A stretch of 16,071 bases of DNA. Origin: an uncultured Cellvibrio sp. GTDB taxonomy: Bacteria; Pseudomonadota; Gammaproteobacteria; Pseudomonadales; Cellvibrionaceae. The stretch spans positions 1-16,071 of the forward strand of contig CAMLML010000096.1 of NCBI GenBank assembly GCA_946481095.1. The letters are read 5' to 3'. The notes under the pieces were generated by a model. It saw only the letters and a program-made list of their open reading frames with translations. It searched no databases and was not told where the DNA came from. This document shows positions 1-5,803 of the stretch, one piece after another. A program made the translations under genes and the position numbers. Position 1 is the stretch's first letter. The number at the start of each line of letters is the position of its first letter.

Positions 1-54
1 CGTCCGACCTGCCGCTTAGGAGGCGGCTGCTCTATCCAACTGAGCTACCGGAGC
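1..54 (-). tRNA. tRNA-Arg (anticodon CCT), 3' part outside the window
   Basis: Read on the minus strand, the sequence starts with an acceptor arm GCTCCGG (54-48), TA at positions 8-9, a D arm GCTC-N9-GAGC, and an anticodon stem GCCGC/GCGGC around the 7-base loop CTCCTAA, which places anticodon CCT at 20-18. This would decode the arginine codon AGG. The variable loop and the first bases of the T arm follow, then the window ends, so the rest of the T arm and the 3' acceptor strand are missing. The gene lies downstream of flgN on the same strand but has its own -10 element. Folding by eye is convincing; the isotype rests on the anticodon. Confidence 0.93.
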
Positions 55-66
55 AAAGTAAAAAAG

Positions 67-79
67 TGGGCGCATTATA
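67..79 (-). promoter_or_regulatory. tRNA-Arg promoter: -10 hexamer and GC-rich discriminator
   Basis: On the minus strand a perfect TATAAT (79-74) is followed directly by GCGCCC, the kind of GC-rich discriminator typical of stringently controlled stable-RNA promoters. Transcription would start near 67, giving a leader of about 13 nt before the mature tRNA 5' end at 54. With a 17-bp spacer the -35 hexamer would fall at 97-102, which is inside the repeat element at 90-280 and reads TAGGGG, not TTGACA-like. The -10 is clear; the -35 is missing or replaced. Confidence 0.6.
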
Positions 80-89
80 TGCGAGATTT

Positions 90-280
90 TAAATCCCCCC
101 TAGCCCCCTTTTTCAAAGTGGGGAACGATTCCCTACTTAAAAAATACCTCGCATAAATTTGTACTTTTATTAAATGTACAAAATTATTTTCATAAGGATT
201 TTTTGTTGTGATTTTGGTTGAGTTTTATTCAAGAAGGGAGTCGTCCCCCCACTTTGAAAAAGGGGGGCTGGGGGGATTTA
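90..280. repeat. MITE-like element 1, about 50-bp terminal inverted repeats
   Basis: Two arms face each other. The left arm is about 90-138, beginning TAAATCCCCCC and running through AGCCCCCTTTTTCAAAG to TGGGG and TTCCCTACTT. The right arm is its imperfect inverse at about 231-280, ending GGGGGGATTTA. The roughly 90-bp centre is AT-rich, has no gene, and contains a 7-bp hairpin TTTGTAC/GTACAAA (158-164 with 176-182). TA occurs at both outer ends (90-91 and 279-280), compatible with a TA target duplication, but this is not proven. The right end abuts the flgN stop codon and the left end lies at the tRNA promoter. It is related in layout to the four other elements in this window. Confidence 0.75.
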
Positions 281-754
281 TCAAGCCTTCGCAAGCGTAT
301 AAGACCCTGTTGCCTGATTTTTGCTGGCACCATTAGCGCCATAAAGGGATGGTGCTGCGACTTGCCCGCGGATCAAATTCAAAATATGCCCGAAGGTTTT
401 TTCCGAGCGCGATATGAGTTTGCCATTTACTTGATTGAGTGCCTGACATTCTTCGTAACAAGCCACTACTGTTTGCCATTCGGATTCAAGTGGTTTGGTG
501 AGAGGATGGCGATTGAGGAATTGGCTCCAACCTTCGGCGGTTTGCGGTAAATTCAGTTTAGCCAGAACCTGTGCGCGAAACTTGACTTGTTGGGAAATTT
601 GCTCGATCAATTGAATTTTGCGTTCAATTAATGCTTGCATAGGCGCGAGCTGGCGTTTTTCCAGACAATCACGTTCTTTAATTAAACAGTCAGCCAATTC
701 ATGGAGAGCCGTTTTATCTTGCTCGATCATTTGGCGAAGTGAATTAATATCCAT
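281..754 (-). CDS. flgN: FlgN, flagellar type III secretion chaperone for FlgK and FlgL
   Basis: 157 residues, mostly helical and charged, close to the usual size of FlgN. FlgN is a cytoplasmic chaperone that holds the hook-filament junction proteins FlgK and FlgL before export. Visible family traits are the long amphipathic first half, an NQVNGKLI stretch near residues 107-114 and a C-terminal LYGANG at 137-142, the short motif common near the end of FlgN proteins. The start is ATG at 754, preceded by AGAGG about six bases upstream. It follows flgM by 73 bp and is very likely co-transcribed with it from the sigma28 promoter at 1212-1238. The TGA stop directly touches repeat element 1, so the last codons may have been changed by that insertion. 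Its clients flgK and flgL are in this window on the other strand. Confidence 0.88.
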   Translation of the reverse strand: MDINSLRQMIEQDKTALHELADCLIKERDCLEKRQLAPMQALIERKIQLIEQISQQVKFRAQVLAKLNLPQTAEGWSQFLNRHPLTKPLESEWQTVVACYEECQALNQVNGKLISRSEKTFGHILNLIRGQVAAPSLYGANGASKNQATGSYTLAKA

Positions 755-827
755 AGCAACCTCTATCTTTAAGCGAAAAATTAGCCTGCCTCACAACCTT
801 GGGGTGTTGTTTGGCCACAACAAAGTT

Positions 828-1142
828 TTACCCGAGCAATTCTTCCTGATTGAGCAGAGCTTCAGCGATCCGCTCGGGGTTAACATGAAACTTGCCTTCT
901 GCAATAGCCCGGCGAATTTCATTTACTTTTTCCAGATTAACGTCTGGAGATGAATCAATTTTGGCTTGAAGCTGGCCTAATTTTTTTGCTTCCTGACTCA
1001 ACTGCACCTGATCAGCTGATGCCTTGGCATCGGGTTTGGTTGCGTCAGTTGTTGCCGGAACTGCCGGTTCGACAGGGCTGGAGGTACGACGAGTACCTTT
1101 TGGCGCGCTGCCACCTATGGTGTTGTTGGTATCAAAATTCAT
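828..1142 (-). CDS. flgM: FlgM, anti-sigma28 factor
   Basis: 104 residues from ATG at 1142. FlgM binds sigma28 (FliA) and blocks late flagellar transcription until the hook is complete, when it is exported. The N-terminal half is low in complexity and rich in Pro, Thr and Ala (about 12-45), as expected for the disordered part. The C-terminal half (about 67-97) has the conserved helical sigma-binding region with DVNLEKVNEIRRAIAEG and INPERIAEALL-like sequence. A TTG two codons upstream (1148) is possible as a start, but ATG 1142 is better placed after GGGGA, eight bases upstream. It lies 113 bp downstream of flgA, with its own sigma28 promoter in that gap, and is followed by flgN. Confidence 0.92.
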   Translation of the reverse strand: MNFDTNNTIGGSAPKGTRRTSSPVEPAVPATTDATKPDAKASADQVQLSQEAKKLGQLQAKIDSSPDVNLEKVNEIRRAIAEGKFHVNPERIAEALLNQEELLG

Positions 1143-1211
1143 GATCAAATCCCCAAGTGAGTAACGTAAATCAGATAAAGGTCGGTGACTGGATTAAGGT
1201 CTCCCTCAAGG

Positions 1212-1238
1212 CTATCGGCCGTTTATCTGGTTCCTTTA
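1212..1238 (-). promoter_or_regulatory. Sigma28 (FliA) promoter of flgM-flgN
   Basis: On the minus strand TAAAGGAA (1238-1231), an 11-bp spacer, and GCCGATAG (1219-1212) fit the FliA consensus TAAAGTTT-N11-GCCGATAA, with 5 of 8 matches in the -35 box, 7 of 8 in the -10 box and exact spacing. The start point would be near 1203, about 60 bp before the flgM ATG. This makes flgM a late gene repressed by its own product, as known in Salmonella and P. aeruginosa. Confidence 0.85.
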
Positions 1239-1255
1239 ATCTATTTTTGAAATAT

Positions 1256-2005
1256 TTACAGTATTTCGACTGCTGCCTGACCCACAACCCTGGCACTGAT
1301 AATTCTGTCAGATTGATTGTTTCTTACCTTGATGTGCTGCCCCAGCTTGCCATCCGTCATAGCGGTTCCCTGCATCACAACTTTAATACTGCCGGATTTG
1401 GCAGTGATGCTGACGGTTTCCCCGCGATTAACAGTTTTGGGTTGGTCGAGGAATGTGGATCGGATTGGATCGCCCGCATTGATTTGTCTTTTGGCGGCTT
1501 TACCGACAACATCCCGAAGTTGCACAGGCTCGCCCGACACCAGACTGATATCACGAGTTTCAAACTTCAGGTCAGCCTGTTCAAGTAAATCACCTCGTGA
1601 TATCTGAACTGCAGCAACCAGTACAGGCCTGTAGATATCCACTTGGGCCGGAAGATGAAAAGTCCATCCCGGGGAATCATCACATCGACAATTTACCGTC
1701 ACCTGACCACCAATACCGGCAGAGTCTTGCAGGCTGAAGGCAACTTCCTGTTTGCAGGCGGCTAAATTTAACCGTCGGTCAAACAGTCCCAGTTTTATTT
1801 CAAGCCGGTTATTGTTTTCGGATTGGTAATGATCAAGCAGATAAACTTCGGCTTGTTGGCGTAAATGCGCAAGATTGTGCGAACCAACCTGTGCTTGCAG
1901 CGAATTACCCAGTCCCAACATAAAAAGACCCGTTATGCCAAACAACCCGGATTGTATGGAACAAATCTTTTTAAAATAACTTTTTAAATAACTGGGAAGA
2001 TTCAT
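1256..2005 (-). CDS. flgA: FlgA, periplasmic P-ring assembly chaperone
   Basis: 249 residues. FlgA acts in the periplasm to help FlgI form the P ring around the rod. The N-terminus has basic residues, then a hydrophobic run (about 18-34) ending LQA, a likely Sec signal peptide of about 38 residues. The central part (about 120-185) has the SAF-like fold sequence with ISRGDLLEQADL and VGKAAKRQINAGDPI. The end (about 190-247) has the family's NRGETVSI, VVMQGTAMTDG and IKVRN segments. The start is ATG 2005, with AGGA about eight bases upstream. It is the first gene on the minus strand, divergent from cheV, with a candidate sigma54 promoter at 2084-2099; this fits its early class in polar flagellar systems. 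Length is normal. Confidence 0.93.
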   Translation of the reverse strand: MNLPSYLKSYFKKICSIQSGLFGITGLFMLGLGNSLQAQVGSHNLAHLRQQAEVYLLDHYQSENNNRLEIKLGLFDRRLNLAACKQEVAFSLQDSAGIGGQVTVNCRCDDSPGWTFHLPAQVDIYRPVLVAAVQISRGDLLEQADLKFETRDISLVSGEPVQLRDVVGKAAKRQINAGDPIRSTFLDQPKTVNRGETVSITAKSGSIKVVMQGTAMTDGKLGQHIKVRNNQSDRIISARVVGQAAVEIL

Positions 2006-2045
2006 TTTTTGTCCTATGCTCTACTTCAGATGACTTGGAAATCTC

Positions 2046-2072
2046 TAAAGCGCGACAGATTTCTGCCGTTAT
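2046..2072 (+). promoter_or_regulatory. Sigma28 (FliA) promoter of cheV-cheR
   Basis: TAAAGCGC (2046-2053), an 11-bp spacer and GCCGTTAT (2065-2072) match FliA consensus at 5 of 8 and 6 of 8 positions with exact spacing. The predicted start near 2080 gives a leader of about 55 nt to the cheV ATG. It overlaps the region that would carry the start point of the divergent flgA transcript. Confidence 0.72.
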
Positions 2073-2083
2073 AAGGTCAACAA

Positions 2084-2099
2084 AGCAAAAGCTATGCCT
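2084..2099 (-). promoter_or_regulatory. Candidate sigma54 promoter of flgA
   Basis: On the minus strand AGGCAT-N5-TTGCT keeps the required GG-N10-GC spacing of sigma54 promoters (consensus TGGCAC-N5-TTGCA). The predicted start near 2072 leaves a leader of about 67 nt before flgA. The match is weaker than those before flgB and flgF, but flgA is known to depend on sigma54 and FleQ in P. aeruginosa. Confidence 0.5.
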
Positions 2100-2134
2100 T
2101 TATTAGACAAGATTGAATCAAACCGAGGTGAACA

Positions 2135-3085
2135 ATGGCCGGCGTAATGGATAGTGTCAACCAGCGCACGCAATTGGTAGGTCAAAATCGTTTGGAACTT
2201 CTGCTGTTTCGTTTGAATAGCCAGCAGTTGTACGGAATCAACGTATTTAAAGTCAAAGAAGTTCTTCAATGCCCTCCGCTTAACGCAATTCCCGGGCGCA
2301 ACCATGTTGTTCGCGGTGTCGCCCATATACGTGGCGGAACCATACCGATTATGGATTTGAACCTGGCAATAGGCCGTAAAGCCTTAACCGAAATTGAAAG
2401 CTGTTTTGTGATCATCACTGAATACAACCGAACCGCTCAGGGATTTCTGGTGCGCTCTGTTGAACGCATTGTGAATATGAATTGGGGTGATATTCATCCT
2501 CCGCCCAAAGGTGCCGGTAAGGAACATTATCTGACCGCAGTCACCCAGGTTGAAAATCAACTGGTTGAAATTATTGATGTGGAAAAAATTCTGGCTGAAG
2601 TGTCTCCTATGAAAGAAGATGTCTCTGCTGGAATCATTGAAGATGGAATTGCCGAAAAAGTTGTGCAAAAACATGTTCTGATTGTTGATGACTCCACCAT
2701 CGCACGCAAACAAATTCAACGTGTTGTTGAAGGTATGGGTATACAAACCACGACCAAAAAAGACGGTGCGGAAGCATTGAATTATTTGAAAGAGTTGCTG
2801 GCGGCGGGTAAGAATCCCTATACAGAATTGGTGATGATTATTTGTGACATTGAAATGCCGGAAATGGATGGCTATACCTTCACTGCTGAAGTTCGCAACA
2901 ATGCTTCACTTAAAGATTTACATATAGTGCTGCACACCTCCTTAAGTGGTGTGTTTAATGAAGCCATGGTGAGAAAAGTGGGTGCAGATGATTTTCTGGC
3001 AAAATTCAATCCTGATGAATTGGCAAAAAGAGTAAATGATCGGGTACTGGCGATAACAGGCGAAAGTTTGTTACCGGGTGAATAA
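2135..3085 (+). CDS. cheV: CheV, CheW-response regulator chemotaxis coupling protein
   Basis: 316 residues, the usual CheV size. A CheW-like domain (about 15-160) couples chemoreceptors to CheA; it shows the HIRGGTIPIMDL stretch near 64-75. A receiver domain follows (about 178-305), with acidic pair D185/D186 in VLIVDDS, phosphoacceptor D238 in IICDIEMPEMDG, T268 in LHTS and K290, all the residues needed for phosphorylation. The start ATG 2135 follows GAGGTGA at 2125-2131. It has a sigma28 promoter upstream and is followed 44 bp later by cheR, so both are probably late genes made in one transcript. Position between flgA and cheR is the same as in Pseudomonas. Confidence 0.95.
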   Translation: MAGVMDSVNQRTQLVGQNRLELLLFRLNSQQLYGINVFKVKEVLQCPPLNAIPGRNHVVRGVAHIRGGTIPIMDLNLAIGRKALTEIESCFVIITEYNRTAQGFLVRSVERIVNMNWGDIHPPPKGAGKEHYLTAVTQVENQLVEIIDVEKILAEVSPMKEDVSAGIIEDGIAEKVVQKHVLIVDDSTIARKQIQRVVEGMGIQTTTKKDGAEALNYLKELLAAGKNPYTELVMIICDIEMPEMDGYTFTAEVRNNASLKDLHIVLHTSLSGVFNEAMVRKVGADDFLAKFNPDELAKRVNDRVLAITGESLLPGE

Positions 3086-3129
3086 GATTACTAATTAAAG
3101 ATCCAGTTTTATGATTCGGGAATTAATCG

Positions 3130-3951
3130 ATGGACCAAAATGACTTCAATCAATTTCGACAGTTTTTGGAAGATGCCTGTGGGATTGCGCTTGGAGAAAA
3201 CAAACAATATCTGGTATCCAACCGCATTCGCAAAGTTGTAGAAGATAATAAAATTGATAATCTGGGCGAGTTGATTCAACTGCTAAAGCAGAATACCAAC
3301 CGACGATTACGCGATCAGGTCATTGATTCAATGACAACCAATGAAACCTTCTGGTTTCGTGACAGTTATCCTTATGATCATTTAAAAAATGTACATTTCC
3401 CGCAATTGATTAATGCCAAATCCATGGGGCCGGTCAGGATATGGTCAGCCGCTTGTTCGTCGGGGCAGGAACCTTATTCTATTAGCATCATGGTGGAAGA
3501 ATTCAAACGACAACAAATGGGAATTTTGCAAAAACCTGTGCAGATTATTGCAACTGATTTATCGACCAGTATTCTGGAGCATGCAAAATCCGGTCGTTAT
3601 GACAAACTCTCTGTGTCCAGAGGGCTTTCGCAAGAAAGACTGGAGCGTTATTTTGATAATTCTGATTTTGAAAGTTGGACCATCAAACCTTTTGTAAAAG
3701 AAAGGGTAGAATTCCGTGTATTAAATTTAATGGATTCTTTTGCCGCACTTGGAAAATTTGACATAGTGTATTGTCGTAATGTTCTCATCTATTTCAACGC
3801 CGATTTAAAGCAGCAAATCCTGAAAAAAATTCACTCCTGTCTCAAACCCAACGGTGTTTTATACGTGGGGTCATCAGAAAGCTTATCCGGTGTCCCCGGT
3901 TTGTTTGAAATGATGAAATGCGAGCCGGGTATTTATTATCGGGCGATTTGA
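3130..3951 (+). CDS. cheR: CheR, chemoreceptor glutamate methyltransferase
   Basis: 273 residues, normal length. CheR methylates glutamates of chemoreceptors with S-adenosylmethionine and so tunes adaptation. The N-terminal helical domain (1-75) ends in the conserved MTTNETFWFRD (68-78). The SAM-binding fold follows, with IWSAACSSGQEPYS (104-117), the acidic strand IIATDLS (139-145) and FDIVYCRNVLIYF (210-222). The C-terminus has the YVGSSESL stretch at 245-252. No TPR or other extra domain is present and there is no evident C-terminal receptor-tethering extension, as in many gammaproteobacterial CheR1 proteins. The ribosome site is weak (GGGAA before ATG 3130). It lies downstream of cheV, likely in the same transcript. 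Confidence 0.95.
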   Translation: MDQNDFNQFRQFLEDACGIALGENKQYLVSNRIRKVVEDNKIDNLGELIQLLKQNTNRRLRDQVIDSMTTNETFWFRDSYPYDHLKNVHFPQLINAKSMGPVRIWSAACSSGQEPYSISIMVEEFKRQQMGILQKPVQIIATDLSTSILEHAKSGRYDKLSVSRGLSQERLERYFDNSDFESWTIKPFVKERVEFRVLNLMDSFAALGKFDIVYCRNVLIYFNADLKQQILKKIHSCLKPNGVLYVGSSESLSGVPGLFEMMKCEPGIYYRAI

Positions 3952-4129
3952 TCGTTTTTCTCTGTTGGTTTTTTTAAATCCTCCAGCTCTTCTTATTAAT
4001 TACCACCGGCAACAGCTTGCCGCTTGCAATTACTGCCCCCTTCAATTAACCGCTTTTGTTGCCGCTTTCTTTACTTTGCTGTAAAAATAAAACCTATAAA
4101 AATCAATAAGATAAATCTATTTATGGGTT
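3952..4129. other. Intergenic stretch between cheR and the flgB promoter
   Basis: No gene is visible. The cheR stop overlaps a short CGAT-TTG-ATCG hairpin (3944-3954) followed by five T residues, a weak possible terminator. A second perfect small hairpin, CGGCAA-CAGC-TTGCCG (4007-4022), has no T run. The remainder is AT-rich up to the sigma54 element at 4130 and could hold activator sites, which I cannot identify. Confidence 0.4.
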
Positions 4130-4145
4130 TGGCACACTGGTTGCA
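4130..4145 (+). promoter_or_regulatory. Sigma54 promoter of flgBCDE
   Basis: TGGCAC-ACTGG-TTGCA matches the sigma54 -24/-12 consensus at every core position, with GG-N10-GC spacing. The start point should be near 4156, giving a leader of about 38 nt to flgB. Such promoters need an enhancer-binding activator; in polar flagellar systems this is the FleR/FlrC type, which lies outside this window. Confidence 0.92.
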
Positions 4146-4193
4146 AAACATCTGGAAACGGAAATACTCCGGCAATTTTTCAGAGACAAGATT

Positions 4194-4592
4194 ATGGCCA
4201 TTTCATTTGAAGCAGCATTGGGCATCCACGAGCAGGCGTTGAGATTCCGTGGTGAGCGTGCATCGGTCCTGGCAGACAATCTGGCAAATACCGATACCCC
4301 TGGCTACAAAGCAAAAGATCTGGATTTCAAAACAGCTTTGCAAAATGCCAGTAAAACCACTGATCGATTCTCCATGCAAAAAACCAATCAGGCACATATG
4401 ACAGCGATTGGTTTTTCAGATCAGGGCGATGAGTTGTATCGTGTTCCGCAACAAGCATCTTTGGATGGCAACACAGTTGAAGATCAAATTGAACATGCGG
4501 AATACATGAAAAATACTTTGGCTTTTCAAGCCAGCTTTCAATTTTTAAATAGCAAATTCACCGGATTGCGCACTGCAATTCGTGGCGATTAA
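4194..4592 (+). CDS. flgB: FlgB, proximal rod protein
   Basis: 132 residues, standard length. FlgB forms part of the proximal rod that crosses the periplasm from the MS ring. It has no signal peptide and is exported by the flagellar type III system. The N-terminus carries the rod/hook family signature (SVLADNLANTDTPGYKAKD, about 24-42), and the C-terminal helix (about 100-130) ends in sequence typical of the axial family (LNSKFTGLRTAI). ATG 4194 is used; only a weak GAGA-type ribosome site lies before it. It is the first gene of the sigma54-driven set flgBCDE, with 32 bp to flgC. Confidence 0.95.
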   Translation: MAISFEAALGIHEQALRFRGERASVLADNLANTDTPGYKAKDLDFKTALQNASKTTDRFSMQKTNQAHMTAIGFSDQGDELYRVPQQASLDGNTVEDQIEHAEYMKNTLAFQASFQFLNSKFTGLRTAIRGD

Positions 4593-4624
4593 TTCCAATC
4601 ATTCAATGGTTGAGGTGAACAAAC

Positions 4625-5062
4625 ATGGCACTCGGAAATATTTTTGATATAGCGGGAACTGGAATGAACGCACAAAGTTTGCGTTTGAATACCACCGCCA
4701 GCAATCTGGCCAATGCTGAATCGGCCAGTTCCAGTATTGAAGAAGTTTATCGTGCACGCCATCCGGTTTTTTCATCCATCCATCAACAAGTGATGAGTAG
4801 TTATGCCGTGAGTGATCAGGACGCGCCAGCAATTGCCGGTGTAAAAGTCGATGCGATTGTAGAAAGTGATGCGCCTTTGGTTCGTCGTTATGAACCTGAT
4901 CATCCAAAAGCGGATGCAGAGGGTTATGTGTTTTATCCGAATGTGAATCCGGTTGAAGAATTAACCAACATGATTTCTGCTTCACGTTCTTTTCAAATGA
5001 ACGTTGAAGTGATGAACTCAGCTAAACAAATGATGCAGCGTGTACTGACTTTAGGTCAATAA
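4625..5062 (+). CDS. flgC: FlgC, proximal rod protein
   Basis: 145 residues, close to the usual 134-150. FlgC builds the proximal rod together with FlgB and FlgF. The N-terminus has GTGMNAQSLRLNTTASNLANAES (about 11-33 in two overlapping conserved parts), the axial-protein D0 helix. The C-terminus has NPVEELTNMISASRSFQMNVE-type sequence (about 101-122), which is diagnostic for FlgC and related rod proteins. A good GAGGTGA ribosome site precedes ATG 4625. The stop codon overlaps the ribosome site of flgD, so the two are probably translationally coupled. Confidence 0.95.
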   Translation: MALGNIFDIAGTGMNAQSLRLNTTASNLANAESASSSIEEVYRARHPVFSSIHQQVMSSYAVSDQDAPAIAGVKVDAIVESDAPLVRRYEPDHPKADAEGYVFYPNVNPVEELTNMISASRSFQMNVEVMNSAKQMMQRVLTLGQ

Positions 5063-5072
5063 GGAGTTAATC

Positions 5073-5774
5073 ATGTCCATGGTATCTTCAACAACCAATA
5101 CTGCTGTGGTCGATAATCTCAGCATTAATAAAAAAACCGAGACCAAAAAAAATAATAATGAATTGGGTCAAGCCGCATTTCTGGAATTGATGATCACGCA
5201 AATGAAAAATCAAAATCCATTGGAGCCACAGGACAACAGTGAATTTGTTGCACAACTTGCGCAATTCAGTTCGGTTGAAGGCCTGGAACGTTTGAATAAA
5301 AACTTTACCAGTTTTATGTCAACCAATGCATTGCAAGCATCTTCTCTGGTTGGTCGCAGTGTGAGTGTTGAAACGGATAAAAGTACGTTGCTCGCGGGTG
5401 GTTTGGTTTCGGGTATGGTGAATCTGGATTACACCACTAAAGACACTAAAATTTCAATTTACGATGAAGTGGGTTCTTTGGTGCAATCGATTCCTGTTGG
5501 CGAACTCAGCAAAGGTGAAAATGTTTTCCGTTGGGATGGACAGAATATTGAAATCAACGGAAAACTTCTGGATTGGAAAGCACCTGATAATGGCGCTGCA
5601 GTTGGCGTATATCGATTTGAAGTAACGGCAACACAAAATGGTAAAGCCGAATCCTTAAAAACATCCTTGAGTGCAAACGTGAATAGCGTCAGCATTAACG
5701 AAGATGGTGAATTAATTTTAAACCTGGCAGGCATTGGTCCGGTCAATGTAAAAGATGTTAAACAATTTAATTAA
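5073..5774 (+). CDS. flgD: FlgD, hook-capping scaffold protein
   Basis: 233 residues, a normal size. FlgD sits at the tip of the growing hook and guides FlgE assembly; it is replaced by FlgK when the hook is finished. The conserved N-terminal block is at about 33-75: AAFLELMITQMKNQNPLEPQ, then FVAQLAQFSSVEGLERLN. LVGRSV at 92-97 starts the region of the C-terminal beta domains (Tudor-like and FnIII-like), including the SIYDEVGSLV and FRWDG segments. A strong AAGGAG lies six bases before ATG 5073; a second ATG two codons later is less well placed. It sits directly before flgE, its partner. Confidence 0.95.
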   Translation: MSMVSSTTNTAVVDNLSINKKTETKKNNNELGQAAFLELMITQMKNQNPLEPQDNSEFVAQLAQFSSVEGLERLNKNFTSFMSTNALQASSLVGRSVSVETDKSTLLAGGLVSGMVNLDYTTKDTKISIYDEVGSLVQSIPVGELSKGENVFRWDGQNIEINGKLLDWKAPDNGAAVGVYRFEVTATQNGKAESLKTSLSANVNSVSINEDGELILNLAGIGPVNVKDVKQFN

Positions 5775-5803
5775 TTTTCAAACGCGCACAGACGAGGTGA
5801 ATC

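Noticed and set aside
1..280. Integrated element using the tRNA-Arg gene as attachment site.
   Set aside because: The tRNA 3' end, where such sites lie, is outside the window, and no integrase gene is visible.
1143..1148. TTG start for flgM two codons upstream of the ATG.
   Set aside because: The ATG is better spaced from GGGGA and matches the usual FlgM beginning.
1157..1588. A 143-codon open frame on the plus strand opposite flgA.
   Set aside because: It is a shadow of flgA, which has clear family sequence and a ribosome site; the plus-strand product has no recognisable features.
3944..3959. Intrinsic terminator after cheR (CGAT stem with T run).
   Set aside because: The stem is only 4 bp; too weak to call as a separate feature, so it is only mentioned in the intergenic entry.
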